This document shows, piece after piece, positions 11,301-22,012 of a stretch of 55,000 bases of DNA. The first letter of the stretch is position 1, and each line of letters starts with the position of its first letter. This DNA comes from Symbiodinium natans (lineage: Eukaryota > Sar > Dinophyceae > Suessiales > Symbiodiniaceae). The stretch spans positions 255,001 to 310,000 of the forward strand of contig CAJNDS010002601.1 in assembly GCA_905221605.1 (NCBI GenBank), in the 5' to 3' direction. The translations under genes were made by a program, and so were the position numbers. The notes under the pieces were generated by a model. The model saw nothing but the letters and a program-made list of their open reading frames with translations. It made no database searches and was not told the DNA's origin.

Positions 11301-14300
11301 ATAGTATAATCCCTATAAATTCCCAAAGGTTAACCTTTTGTTCCCCTACTGGACAACTAAGATACACCGTAACTGAGTAAGACCTTTAACCTTTCAGGGC
11401 ATATAAAATCTACCAGAGATGAAAGGTTAACCTCTAAGGTACTCAGCACCTGAAGCCTAAACTCTCAACCCTAAACCCTCAACCCTAAAACCCTAAACCC
11501 TAGACCCTAAACCCAAAAAACAACAAAAGACCGAAACCCTAAACACTAAACCCTAAACCGTAAACCCTACCCACGGGAGTCGGCAAGGCCGGAAGCGAGC
11601 GGATATCCAAAAGCGGGGCAGGAGCCTCAGGTTGAGTTTCCCAAGGGGGGGGGGGTTTAGGGTTGAGGTGAAGATCTCCGCATTGAGTCGTTTTGTCGCA
11701 GAAATCTCCTAGCTTTGCTCAAGCAGCGGGCGGAGGATCAGGCTGCCGCACCGTCAGCAGGTACGGGACCTGCATGCCGTACTAGGCCACGTAGGTGCTT
11801 CATATGTGTTCCCTTACGAGGGTCATGTTTCGGATATTTTCCAACATGTTTCAGAGGGTGTTAAGGGCCATCCTCGAATACTGTCTCCATACATGGTCTA
11901 CAGGCACTTGCCAGGATAGATTCTGCCGCGGCGTAGCCTTTCCCCTCAGTTCCCACATAGGTGGGGAGTACCAGGCTCCCAAAGGATTACATGTTCTGTC
12001 GTATGTTGGTATCCGGAAGCCCAGAACCCCAAACCCTGAACCCTAACCCCGAACCCTAAACCCCTCTGGATGTGCAGGGACCACATGCCACAACCCCTAA
12101 ACAGGCTCGGAGTTCCGACTGTTTTTAATCTCGAGCAGAACCCCAAAACCCACGCTTGCAGCGCCGGAATCCTCATTCTGGCCGATGAAGTTTTGCGACC
12201 CTAAACCCTAAACCCTAAACCCTATTTTGGCTCAAGCGGATGGCGACCGTAGTCACCGATGGCTGAATCCAAGATAGCCCATTTTGGGCTGATTGTCGAT
12301 CCTGAGAGCAGAAAAGCCATCCTCCAGAAAGCGGACAGCGAGTATGAAGGAAAGCCGGAGCAAGAGGAGATCGGCAAACTCAATGCCTCAAACCAGCAAA
12401 TGGCAGTGCTTGGACTGAACACACCAGATGCCCCCTACACCCATGAGCAAGATGGGAAGGGAAAGTACCAGAGAATGGCGAGGGAGAAAGCAGAACTAAT
12501 GCGTTGGGGTGCAAAGAACTTGACCGTGAAGGAGAAGGTGAAAGTCAAAGCAACGCAGGTGGGTCTTCTGGAAGACGGGTCAGCTCTGGTGGCCAAGCTG
12601 GAAGGAAACAGTGCCAAGTGCGAAAAGGCTAAGGACCAGGAAAAAGTGAGGGACGTGATGAGGAATGGCATGAATGCCAGCAAAGGCTTGCACGTCGTCA
12701 TACGCAAGCGAATGAGCGTTTCCAGCTCTGAAGTGGCCAACAAAGTGAGGCTAGGCGAAGTCAAGTACACGAGCCTCAAGGAGCCAGTGGAGATAGGGGT
12801 GGCTTTCAGTGAGAAGTCCGGAAAGACAATCGATGATGTGAACAACGCCAAAGTCCACCAAGAGCCAAAGCCCAAGAAAGAAGCTAAGAAGGAGGACGAC
12901 GAAATGACCAGGGTGGGAACTCACACTGTGAAAACGAGTGCAGCGTCCCTGGAAGAGTTTAAATGGGGAGATGGAGCGGGGATCCTGTCAAAGGAGACAC
13001 CTGGGATCATCACACTGGCCACAGAGCAAATGACCAGGAGAGGCGAGATCAGAAGCCCTAGCAACCTTAGCGCGCGGGTGATCAACAGCCTGTGCCCCTT
13101 GCCTGGTGTCAACACAGGGATGAACGAGAGACGCAACTTCGTCCTGGCTGTGGGAGTCGAAAGGTCTGCTGAGTTGAGTCGCCTTGATGAGGCCCAAGCA
13201 GATCGCATCCTGCGGAGGGCAGATGTGGTTGTCGGAATCACCTACTTGAATACTGGCACTCATCACGGCCCGGACAATCGAGCGTCCTGTATCCGTGCGA
13301 TTCCACAGGCCTCAACGAAAGCGCTGTCGCACGAGCTCAGCGACGCTCTGGCATACGCCGGTACTGCAGCAACGGCATCAGCAGGTATGACCAAGGAGTG
13401 GGACCTGCAGTTGGCTCGTTGCTTGCTTAGCAACGACGTCCCGCGTCGTGAAGGAGCTCACGCACAGGAGAAGCAAATGGCAAAGGAGGTGTATTCTGTG
13501 CTGGCCGACCAGAAAAGCAAGTCAGTAGGGCGAAGCGACGCGCTGCTGAGAATGATAGAGGCTCACCGGTCCGACGTCCGCAAGATCATGGGGCTGGCTG
13601 ATCTGGAAGGGCTCCGTTACCATACTGTGACCGTGCGCCTCTACGTGGCCGCGGCGGCCAATGTGCAGGATGGCACGATATCTCTGCGCAGGTGCTGCGC
13701 TTCGACAGGAGCTTGTCGGTTGATTTCATGAGGGACGTCTTGGCGGAAGCAGTGCCTGCTCAGAGTACGAACATCCAGGTGAATGAGCAGATAGCAGCCT
13801 TCAGAGCGAAGGTGGCAGAGAATGGGTTGGAAGATCTGTTCAAGAAGCAAGCTGCAATCCAGAAAGGGCTGTTCGGGATTACCACCGACAGAATCAGGCT
13901 GGATGAGCTGAGCCTGAGACCGGTCTTCAAAGGAAACTCTGCTACGATCCTGAAGCTGAAGCGGAGGTCATGCACGGACTACAACGGGCCTGCAGGAGGG
14001 CGCAGCGAGGAGGCTTGGATAGGACAGGCTTATGGGAAGATGGTAGTCAGCAACGACGCCAGGACTGCAGCTGCGAATGAAATCAGGTCCTACGTGCCAA
14101 TGCCCATGAACATGTTGGCGTGCCTGGAGGACCTGAAGAAAAAAAAAGTTCCCCGCATTGCCGTGGCTAGACGGGTGGCAAAAAACCCTAAACCCTAAAC
14201 CCTAAACCCTAAACCCTAAACCCTAAACCCTAAACCCTAAACCGACCCAAATCCCGGCCGATCTGCCGAACAGCTGCCTTCTCCGGTTACAGTACACTCC

Positions 14301-15183
14301 AGAAAGTTGGAGCATGGTTGGGGTGGATGATCAGAGCATGGGTTCCCTTTAGTAGACCTTTTGGGGTATGGGGATAAAGGTGTCCCAACTTTTTGGAGTC
14401 TACAGTAGAGTCGAAATCCTGGAGTCCTTCAACCGACAGCTTCCCCCCCCTCCGATTGGGTTTAGGGTTTAGGGTTTAGGGTTTCGACGTCTCCGAGGTG
14501 GAGGGCGACTTGCAGAAAGAAGCGCGCTACATCAACCTTTCTTTGCCTGCGCCTCAGGCGTGCACGTGGCTTCTGTCTGGGTTTTTTGTCTGTGGCTTCT
14601 GTTTTGCGCCTTTTTGGTCCCGAAAGGGCAGGCTTGTCGCCTTGTAGGGTTCGGGGTCGCAGACAGCAGAAAAGAACCCAAGAACCCTAACCCCTGAATC
14701 TTCACGCCTTGCTGCTGTGCTCACACGAGCCATAGGTTGTTCCATTGTGCGTAGGTTCTTCGAATGTGCTCTTTCTGTGCTTGGGAAAGTCCCTAAGCCT
14801 TAAACTTGAGGCACTACTTGGAGCAAGTCATCGTGGCCTTGCACGAGCGCTCGTCTGGAGAGCGCAGCCATGTGCCATACAGGACAGCTCATGAGCAGAA
14901 GCCGTTTCCGTATATGCAGGGACGAAGAGGGAATAACAACCTGGGCTCCTGCATGAGAGCTTTGGTCCCGCCATCCCAGATAAAGGTGCAGCGCCCCACC
15001 CCCCCCCCCGCCCCAAGCTTTCCTTCCAGCTCTTGGTATGCGCAAGTTTGCAAGATTCAGATGCAGGAATTCCATGATGACCTCGGTTCTGCGGGACTCG
15101 TTGGGTCCAAACCCTGGTCTGGCTGTGGGGGGGAGGGGGGGGGGGGGGTTCTGTGTTGTTTTTTTGTTTGTTTGTTTTGCTTA

Positions 15184-15214
<31 letters not shown>

Positions 15215-15966
15215 GTGAGTGTGTGTGTGTGTGTGTGAGTGTGTGTGCGTGTGAGTTTGAGTTTGAGTGTGAGCGTGTGCGTTGCTTTTCGGAAGTGGGC
15301 AGAGCGGGAATAGCTCCATGGCCGCTGCTCACACCTTGCTCTCGTAATCAGGGCTTAGCGAAGACGGCAAGATTTACATCATAGATGGTTATACTTTCAG
15401 TTCGTATTGTTGTATGATTATGGGGTTATAAGACTTTATGAGAGTTTTATACTGTTGCGCTGTTATAAACCCTAAACCCTAAACCCTAAACCCTAAACCC
15501 TAAACCCTCGGATCTAGTCCTGAAGTTACCATGGGAAAGTCAAAGCACATGCGCCCTCAGAAGATCCGCAAGGCCAGGCGCAGAACGGACAGGCCAACGG
15601 AGCTTAGAGACCCCTCCAATATGCCTTAGAGGAGATCCCGCAACTTGCGGTAGAAAATCTGAATGTAATGAGTACCTAAACCCTAACCTCTGAGGAATTT
15701 GGGGGTCTGTGGGAAGGATGCTTCAGCCATATTCTGTCGCTGCATGCGATGCCCAAGCAGAAGTTTTTTTCAGGGCTACAAGGTAGCTGAGGGCTTGAAG
15801 GAGGTGCGATTTGTGCGTCTTCGCTCACTTTCCAAAGCCTAAACCCCAAAGCCTAAACCCTAAACCCTAAACCCTCAGGTGGAAACTGCAAGACCGTCAT
15901 GGTCGGCACCGCGGCCATTGAGGAACGCCATTTGGAGGAGCCGTGGGCTGAGAAATGCTTGGAGGT

Positions 15967-16000
<34 letters not shown>

Positions 16001-16402
16001 GGGTTTAGGCTTTAGGGTTTACAGGGTTTATAGGGTTTACAGGGTTTATGGGGTTTACAGGGTTTACAAGGTTTATAGGGTTTATAGGGTTTACAGGGTT
16101 TAGGGTTCAGGATGCTCAAGGCGGGTGGAGTCGTGGTTCTTGAGGGGTTTGTGGTTGAAGCTTGGTGTCGTATTTCATAGTTCGGCGAACACCGGAGGAT
16201 CAACGGGTTTGTATCGTGCCCACAGTATATGACCATATTCATACGTCACTGTACGAATATATCAACATGCATATGTATATATGTATATGTGTGTGTGTAC
16301 ATACATATATGTACACATATATATATATGCACGGTTTATCATACTATCATGTATTCTTGTAAAATGTGTTTGATTACGATTCTCATGATCATTATCATTA
16401 TC

Positions 16403-16442
<40 letters not shown>

Positions 16443-18609
16443 CTATGATTATTATTATTACTACTATTATTATTATTATCATTTTTTGTTAATTATATAC
16501 ATATATATATATGTCTTTTCCAAACTTTTCTGGGGCATCCTGTGGCTCGAGCTCCTGGCTGAGGTCCATCTCGACCTGCCGCTTTGCGCAGCGCGTTGCA
16601 GCCATCAAGAACAACGCAATGGTCAACGAGGCACGCGCTTCAGCGGTTTAGGGGTTTAGGGCTTAGGGTTTAGGGTTTAGGGTTTGGGGTTTAGGGTTTG
16701 GGGTTTAGGGTTTAGGGTTTAGGGTTTAGGGTTTAGGTTTGGGGTTTAGGCTCTTTACCCTGCATCCGGCGGAAGCCCCCTGCTTCCATGACCATGACAG
16801 AAATGGGCTCACTAGCACGCCCCTTGTTGTGGCCTGATCTCAGCATGTATTTCGGTCAATGAGTGGCTCCTGCGCTTCTCTCGAACCCTCCCCCAGAGCT
16901 TGAACCTAACCCCTAACCCTAGGCCCCTTGCCCTGGAGCCAAGAAGTTTCATCGTAAAGTGGGCAAGAGCGCAGTTGTGCTTGTTGATCTCGGACAATGG
17001 CCATGAATTCCGACAGGCTTTGATCTAAGAGGCGCACACGGTCAGAAAACCCCAGAACGGCCCAGAAGTGTTAGATCAACCGCCTTGCTCTAAGCAAGCC
17101 GTCCTAGCACTTCAGGATCATATTCGGAAGATGTTAAGGAAACCCCTTTTGGGGGTACATCCTCAGGGCCTTAGGGGTACGAGTCTTACGAGTCTTACTC
17201 CCCTGAAGTCGTTGTGCGAGGAGCTGGACCCTGCATTGCTCATCCGCCGCTTGAAGAAGGAAGTCGCGGAACTGAAAGCCACTAGCTTGCACTCCGGGGG
17301 GGTTGAGGGTTTAGGGTTTAGGGTTTAGGGTTTAGGGTTTAGGGGGTGGGGGAGGGGGGGTGGGGGGGCAGAATGGGGAGGGGAATGACCTGCGTGTGTT
17401 TTCAGCCTTTTTTGCCTGACCAGCGAGGCAGCAAGCATGCAAGCAAGCACCCTAAACTCTAAGCCCCAAAACCCCTCAGCCCAAAACCGCCTACATCCTA
17501 ACAGCCCAAACCCACAAACCCGTAAACAACAAAAGCCCTAACCCTTAAGATCCCCTCAACCCGTAAACCTTCAAATCCCTCAGCCACAACACTCCCCGAA
17601 CCCCAAATTGGCTAACCCAAAAGGCCCTACATCCTATCTTCCCTCAACCCTAAGACTCCTTGACCCTCAAGTCCCTAAACCCCTAAACCCTAAACCCGAA
17701 ACCCTAAACCCTAAACCCTTAACCCTAAAGTCCCTAAGCCCCTAAACCCTCAAGTCTCTTATCCCAAAACTCCCGAAATCCCTAAACCCGTAAAGCCTCC
17801 GCAGTGGGCTTAGGGTTCAGGGTTTAGGGTTTAGGGTTTAGGGTTCAGGGTTCAGGGTTCAGGGTTTAGGGCCATCTAGCCCTAAGTAACTCTCTATCGG
17901 CCACTGAGGACGAGCTGACACTGCTCAACGGAGACGAAAATGCCGCCGACCTGGGTACGCGCAAGATGCAGGGTGCTTCTTATAATGTATAGCTTACTCT
18001 TAAACCCTAAACCTTAAACCCCAAACCCCAATAGGCGAACTTTAAGTTTTTTGGGTATACTAAACCCTACTAAAAGAAAAGTTTAAACTTTTTTGGGCCA
18101 GGGTATTGGGCAACTAAGATAATGTATTGCTTCCTCTTGCGAGGTCGTGTCTAGAGGAGCTAGCATCTTATCCCCAAGCTTTTGCGTGCCATACACGAGG
18201 GTGCTACGATGCCCAGTAGCCTTATTTCCCTTTTTTCGAGGCTTTAGGCTGCCTTATAACCCCCTCCTAAGCAAGAAACCCTAACCCTAAACCCTTTCTA
18301 ATCCTTGGTTACTGGGCAAACTGGCGGCAAGCTGAGGCGGAGACACTCTCGGATGAAGATAAGAAGGACATGGGCATGCTGCCAAAGACATGGCCCCCCC
18401 TTGTTCTTAGTAGGAAATCAGGGAAATAGGGCCCTAAACCCTAAAGCCTAAACCCTAAAGCCTAAACCCTAAACCCTAAACCCTAAACCCTAAACCCTAA
18501 ACCCTAACCTAGAACCAGCAAGACAGCGGGGCCTCGGGATGCCAAAATGTCCGAGCAGACCCCACGCCAGGAGCTCCGAACTCTTGTGCAGGGCTACCTC
18601 GTGCAGCAG
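5090..18609 (+). CDS. Kinesin-9/KIF6-type motor protein, partial, 16 exons
   Basis: Microtubule motor ATPase; kinesin-9 members work in cilia and flagella. Exons: 5090-5122, 6304-6362, 7554-7624, 8211-8223, 9876-9924, 10174-10206, 11588-11620, 14498-14544, 14811-14882, 15067-15104, 15879-15939, 16564-16630, 17221-17277, 17909-17953, 18337-18372, 18571-18609. The reading phase is continuous across all sixteen (251 codons). Seen in order: LFLGDTNRVVAETPMNDVS with switch I (STRSHC), AKLHLVDLAGSER (switch II), EARYINLSLHYLEQVIVAL, HVPYRNSMMTSVLRDSLGGN, SISTCRFAQRVAAIKNNA, then the neck ELDPALLIRRLKKEVAELK. The STCRFAQRVA and LDP..LI.RLKKE segments point to the KIF6/kinesin-9 branch. The P-loop and first motor half were not found and probably lie left of the window. 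Donors are mostly GC and GA. The last exon may end at a GA donor or read to TAG at 18622. Identity very likely; exact ends approximate. Confidence 0.93.
5228..5321. repeat. Poly-T tract of 94 bases
   Basis: Uninterrupted T run just after the first kinesin exon found. Length may be affected by sequencing. On the reverse strand it would be a long A-tail, but no retro-element body was recognised to its left. Confidence 0.9.
5697..5829. mobile_element. Family C2 MITE
   Basis: Interior GTTGTAAGTACAGTTAGAAT and end TGAACCTCCAAGTAG; related to 44706-44829. Confidence 0.6.
6030..6118 (+). repeat. TTTAGGG array with TATAGGG variants
   Basis: About twelve units in a kinesin intron. Confidence 0.9.
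7117..7214. mobile_element. Palindromic MITE, family B copy 3
   Basis: Starts GTTGGGATGTTCCCCCTTAT and ends AAGGGGAACGTCCCAA. Lies in a kinesin intron. Confidence 0.85.
8030..8172 (-). repeat. CCCTAAA array preceded by CCCTGAA variants
   Basis: About nineteen units. The CCCTGAA copies cluster at the left end; the kinesin microexon lies 39 bases to the right. Confidence 0.92.
8211..8223 (+). CDS. 13-nt kinesin microexon completing switch I
   Basis: The previous exon ends in phase 1 at 7624 (GA donor) inside the switch I codons. This segment, GAAGCCACTGCAT, is preceded by AAG and followed by GC. It supplies the missing nucleotides so that the joined frame reads STRSHCMF into the next exon at 9876 (AG|GTTC). 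No other segment between 7.6 and 9.9 kb was found that restores the conserved R-S-H and keeps phase. It lies between two CCCTAAA/TTTAGGG arrays. Inferred from protein conservation only. Confidence 0.8.
9170..9205. repeat. GT microsatellite
   Basis: (GT)n run of about ten units. Confidence 0.85.
9308..9419. mobile_element. Family C MITE
   Basis: Terminal inverted repeats GTGGAGGTTCATAGGTAG and CTACCCGCGAACCTCCAAGT. Confidence 0.75.
9633..9810. mobile_element. Family A MITE with duplicated right half
   Basis: The left end is CTTAGTAGTAGAGTAGATAA. The right end GTTACTGGGCGACTAAG is followed by a second right half (9745-9810, GGTTAACC and GCACAACTAAG). Terminal repeats pair as CTTAGT..AGTA / TACT..ACTAAG. 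Confidence 0.8.
9931..10027 (+). repeat. TTTAGGG/TTCAGGG array
   Basis: TTCAGGG variants at the left, TTTAGGG at the right, inside a kinesin intron directly after exon 9876-9924. Confidence 0.9.
10262..10344. mobile_element. Family D element
   Basis: Right end CAGGTTCTAAGGGGAGTATAG; left part TTTTGTGGGAATGTTTT. Confidence 0.55.
10554..10590 (+). repeat. Solo copy of the retrogene 2 tail module
   Basis: Nearly identical (one substitution in about 34 nt) to 14149-14185, including GCATTGCCGTGGCTAG and CGGGTGGCAAAAAA. CCCTAAA-type repeats lie on both sides. It looks like a 5'-truncated insertion of the same transcript tail. Shorter relatives (GCTAAGCGGGTGGCAAAA) occur near 34433-34450 and 48476-48492. 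Confidence 0.6.
11263..11361. mobile_element. Family A MITE
   Basis: Left CAGTAGTAGAGTAGATAGCC, right CTACTGGACAACTAAG, inner CCTTTAACCTTTTTGGGG / CCCAAAGGTTAACC. A related shorter element follows to about 11450. Lies in a kinesin intron. Confidence 0.8.
11800..11882. repeat. Family G dispersed repeat, diverged
   Basis: TATGTGTTCCCTTACGAGGG start and AGGGCCATCCTCGAATAC end, shared with 50744-50834. Confidence 0.6.
12224..14185 (+). mobile_element. Recycled cDNA (retrogene 2) nested in a kinesin intron
   Basis: The 13 bases at 12224-12236 (ATTTTGGCTCAAG) are the exact 3' end of the SL and directly abut a CCCTAAA tract. About 1.9 kb of intron-free coding sequence follows. The 3' end reads GCTAGACGGGTGGCAAAAAA and runs straight into another CCCTAAA tract. 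The element lies wholly inside the kinesin intron 11621-14497 on the same strand. A nine-A run at 14139-14147 could mark an alternative tail. Sizes and ends fit a processed mRNA. Confidence 0.82.
12259..14198 (+). pseudogene. Retrogene 2 coding sequence, frameshifted hypothetical protein
   Basis: The ATG at 12259 lies 22 nt after the SL relic. Frame 1 is open for 490 codons to 13731. The coding-like frame then switches near 13685-13692 (a CT-repeat region; +2 or -1 nt) and stays open to 14198. The last codons read through the A-run and into CCCTAAA repeats, so the original stop seems lost. The N-terminal part is Lys/Glu-rich (KEKVKVKATQVGLLEDG, EPKPKKEAKKEDDE). The middle has GITYLNTGTHHGPDNR and ALAYAGTAATASAGMTKEWD, and the C-part has LFKKQAAIQKGLFGITTDRI. 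I recognise no family. Whether it is translated is unknown. Confidence 0.65.
14186..14243 (-). repeat. CCCTAAA array capping retrogene 2
   Basis: About eight perfect units starting immediately after the six-A tail. Confidence 0.9.
15185..15252. repeat. GT and TA microsatellites
   Basis: (GT)n, (TA)n and (GT)n blocks in the kinesin intron after exon 15067-15104. Confidence 0.85.
16384..16486. repeat. ATT/ATC trinucleotide microsatellite
   Basis: Imperfect run of ATT, ATC and ACT units in the kinesin intron before exon 16564. Confidence 0.85.
16647..16750 (+). repeat. TTTAGGG array
   Basis: Fourteen or so units with TTTGGGG variants, beginning shortly after exon 16564-16630. Confidence 0.9.
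18430..18507 (-). repeat. CCCTAAA array
   Basis: Includes alternating CCCTAAAG units at the left; kinesin intron. Confidence 0.88.
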
Positions 18610-18621
18610 GAGACACCCACT

Positions 18622-18752
18622 TAGGGTTTTAGGGCTTTAGGGTTTTAGGGTTTAGGGTTTAGGGTTTAGGGTTTAGGGTTCAGGGTTCAGGGTTTTAGGG
18701 TTTAGGGTTTAGGGTTTAGGGTTTAGGGTTAGGGTTTAGGTTTTAGGTGGCC
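18622..18752 (+). repeat. TTTAGGG array after the last kinesin exon
   Basis: Begins within the TAG-containing end of exon 18571 and includes TTTTAGGG and TTCAGGG variants. Confidence 0.9.
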
Positions 18753-18907
18753 CCAGGCCCTTCTTCCTTTTGGTTGGGTTTAGGTCTTGGGTCTAGCCCA
18801 CAATGGCCCCCTCTTTCACCGTGAGACCCCGCAATGGACAAGTGGACTTGAGTCAGGGGTCGGAAAAATCACTAATAATATTATGGTCCCTAGACAATGA
18901 CACCCTA

Positions 18908-18929
18908 TCCGTAGCCATTTTGGCTCAAG
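18908..18929 (+). repeat. Complete spliced-leader exon (22 nt), genomic relic
   Basis: All 22 bases match the dinoflagellate SL consensus with T at the variable first base; its end is GCCATTTTGGCTCAAG. It is followed by CTGG, not by GT, so it is a spliced leader carried in by cDNA and not an SL RNA gene. A further GCTCAAG (18938-18944) shortly after may be an older relic. Confidence 0.9.
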
Positions 18930-19913
18930 CTGGCACAGCTCAAGTCCTGCGAGTCCTTCTATCTGCAAGGTGTTGAATATGCTGAACAGGTGGTTTGGTA
19001 GCTTGTGTGCAAAGGCGGATCCTCAACACATTGAATCCCCTGACAGCGACTGCAGAAACGGAGGACGCCATCGCCGGGGTCTGCGTGCAATCTTCGATGG
19101 CTTCCCCGCTCCAAACGCCTCACCAGGGGCTTGGTGACGGAGCTGGCGTAGCCCCATCGACGCAAGAGCTTCGGAACTGCTGCTGGTCGCAGCATGCCGT
19201 GGTGAGGAGTTGGTCGGCATTGGCGATGTAGTTATCTTCCGCGAAGCGAATCTGCACTATGGCCATTTCGGAATCCTTACGCAGCCGGCAGAGATGCACC
19301 CATCTGGCAACAAGTACGAAAAGGGCATCGTGGGTATCGAGTACCTTGAAAGCGACTCGAATGAGGACAGTCTGACCTATGATTTCGGGTTTGTTGTGTT
19401 TGTCGATGGCACGCTCCAGAGAGATTCGGCCACATGGATGGCGAGCGCTTCACTCCGACAGCCTTGGCGGATGTTGAGATTTGGTCTGCGCCATTGTGGA
19501 TGCGCCATGACTGTTGTTCGCGCCGAGTGACAAGGTCATCGATGAGACGGTTGAATCACTGGGTCCGTGGAGCTTTAGAACATTGCTGCCGGCTATGTCG
19601 TCCCCACATGCATCTGCAATGAGGGTTCGCCACGAGTGACAGCGTCGGCATCACCTACCAGCCCCATCTGTACCGCAGTGGCGCTGCACTTCTGGCAGAG
19701 ATTCTTGCAACTGCAGATGGCAACAGTGCCCGATCTTCCGATCACGCGAGCGTTGCCCGATCGTGCTCTTCCGAGTCGCGCACGAACAGCGCTGGCTCAG
19801 TCTGGCTTGCGCAGATTGGTTCCGGAGTGAGGCTTCTCCCGAGCTTGGCTGTTGGGAACTGTCCATACGTATCCACGCGCATTGTCTTGCTCTTTGCCAG
19901 CGCAGACGATTGA
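18908..19913 (+). pseudogene. Recycled cDNA (retropseudogene 3), frame-broken
   Basis: Behind the intact SL, an ATG at 18979 opens a frame that meets TGA at 19135. The same frame then continues, with the recognisable segment GDVVIFREANLHYGHFGILT (19222 onward), to about 19430. The coding signal then moves through two other frames (DGERFTPTALADVEIWSAPL near 19435; SVWLAQIGSGVRLLPSLAV near 19800). It ends at TGA 19911-19913. At least one stop and two or three frameshifts are therefore present, with no introns. No family is recognised. No clear A-tail was seen at the 3' end. Confidence 0.7.
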
Positions 19914-20399
19914 ACTTTATAGGTTCTCGGATATAGGGCCATGAGAAAGGGTAGCAAGGGGGGGCACCATGTGCTCTCTGTGGCTTGCCATATGTCGAGG
20001 GTATTTTGTTTTTAGGGTTTGAGGGTTTGCGGAGGTCTTGGAAGTCTTCGCAGAGCTTCTTTGAACAAGCCTATTGGCAAACTCCTTCGTGAGTTGTTGT
20101 AGTGTGCCTATTGGCAGTGGAGTGGAGGGCTTGGCTTGTCTAGGCCACTTGCCATCCAAACTGCATAGCGTGGATGAGAAGAGCACATTGCTTGCGCAAC
20201 CTGTAGGCATGTATGGGATGCGGCGCACGCTCATGTGCAAGAAAGTCAGCGGGGTTTGTGCTCGTGATGAGGGTTCACATAGCTGCGTGTGGTGGGGCCA
20301 CTGCTGGCAGGCTCAGGGGTGCCGTCATGCGATTTGGCCGAGCGTGACTTCTGTCGCGCCAGAGGCACCTACTTGACCTGTCCAGCACCGTGCACTTCG

Positions 20400-21075
20400 C
20401 GCGCGCAACTGCTTGCTGTGCAACGCTTGCTGATTGCTGGCCCTGACGCGATGCGCTACTTGCTTGCACGCTCCTCGCTCCTTGGGCGCCGTGCTGGGTC
20501 TCATGCTTTAAGACCTTACCTACCAGTGTGGGTGCGCTGCAAACTTGCACGCTTTATGCTCCTTGGGTGCCCTGCTGCACTTCTTAAGCGCTTGCACGCT
20601 GCTTGCTTGCATGCCCTGCTGGGCCTCGCTCTTGAAAATACACGCTCCTTGGGTGCCCTGCGCGGCTTCGCGCTTTGTAAGTGTGGGCACGCTGCTTGCT
20701 TGCGTGCTCTTCGCTCCTTGGGTGGCCTGCTGGGCCTCGTGCTTTATGCCTTATAAGTAACTTATAAGTGTGCGTACGGTGCTTTCTTGCAGGCTGTTTG
20801 CTCCCTGGATGCCCGGGTGCCCTGCTGGGCCTAGAAGCTGCTTGCTGGCACGCTGTTTGCTCCTTGGGTGCCCTCACACTTTTCATTCATGCTTTGCTTG
20901 CACGCCGTTCGCTCCTTGCCTTGTGGAAGTACGGAGCAGCTGCTCCTTGGCTGCCCTGTTGGGCCGCGTGCTAAGGCTTTATGCTCGCCGATGCTTGCTG
21001 CAGGATGCTTGCTCGTTGAATGCCGTACTGGACTTGTCATCTCCAAAAGCGCACACTGATTGCACGTTGTTTGTT
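20400..21075. repeat. Degenerate minisatellite, roughly 60-bp unit
   Basis: Phrases such as GCTCCTTGGGTGCCCTGCTG and TGCTTGCTTGCACGC recur about ten times with heavy divergence. The repeats keep a long open frame (20289-20756), probably because the unit lacks stops; not taken as a gene. Confidence 0.7.
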
Positions 21076-21464
21076 CCTGCGGTGCAAAGCCCCTATATTA
21101 GGCCCCAGTATCCGACCTTCCCCGCCTGATGAATTCCGACTCCGAGCTCCAAATCTTGAGCGTTTAGGATTTGGGCCTAAGACCTAAACCCTAAACCCTA
21201 AACCGTTTTAGGTTGTAGGGTTCCTGTGAGTTCCCCGAACCTCTGGGATGCCAAGCGCAGTCCATTTCCTACTTGCGTTGAGGGTTTAGGGTTTAGGGTT
21301 TAGTGTTTCGGGCTGGGGGTTTAGGGTTTAGGGTGCGTTCTTAGAGGTTAGGTCGAACTCCCGGGCATTTGTGCAGGATCCCGATGCACAGTTTGTGTGC
21401 GGCTCCCTCACCCGCTTCCAGGACAGGACTTGTTCAGAAGCCTTGGGGCGCATCCGATAGCCTT

Positions 21465-21577
21465 GGTAGCTCGGTGGTACCCATTTCCCCTTTTTGGGAG
21501 GTTCGCAAACAAAGTAACCAACACCCACCCCCCCAAAAAAAAAAAAAGTGCCCTTATGGCAGACGGTTACCGGGCTA
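21465..21577. mobile_element. Family F MITE
   Basis: GGTAGCTCGGTGGTACC left, GGTTACCGGGCTAC right, interior AAAGTAACCAACACCC. Confidence 0.75.
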
Positions 21578-21822
21578 CAAGGTAGCTATAGGAATCACGA
21601 TTCAGTGCTGAGCATGCCGATAGTGCTGCTGCTGGGTTCCACCTTTTTGCCCCTAAACCCTAAACCCTAATCCCCACAAAACCCTTCAGCGGCAGCCTGG
21701 AGTAAGAAAGGCCCGAGCCCAGCAGACACACCCTAGCCCTCCTAGATTAAGGTCCACAGGGTTTTATGGTCCAATTAGGGGCTTTACTTGTAGGACTATC
21801 TCGTGACAAGCACTAAACCCGA

Positions 21823-22012
21823 ATATTACATATATATACACGCATATAGATATATGTAGTATATGTATATGTGTATATACACGATGTATATGTATATATA
21901 TATATAGATATATATATATACATGTTTGTAATTATGTATCTGTATATATATATATAAGCACATGTAGAGTACACACATCTACATACACATTGTGCGCATA
22001 CATATACATATT
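21823..22012. repeat. TA-rich microsatellite region
   Basis: ATATGTATA-type repeats with TATATA blocks. Confidence 0.8.

Noticed and set aside
11703-11760. Exon-like segment (LLALLKQRAEDQAAAPSA) with AG before and GT after
   Set aside because: It lies inside the kinesin intron and would break the conserved SKSGA-VEGD junction. Kept out as chance or a relic.
14828-15332. Several open frames on both strands with Thr-His or Tyr-Ile runs
   Set aside because: They are driven by GT and TA microsatellites; the true coding parts there are two short kinesin exons.
18908-18929. SL RNA gene
   Set aside because: The SL exon is followed by CTGG, not by a GT donor and Sm-type site, so it is a relic in a cDNA copy.
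20289-20756. 155-codon open frame rich in Leu/Cys/Ala
   Set aside because: It is built from degenerate tandem repeats and is open because the unit lacks stops.
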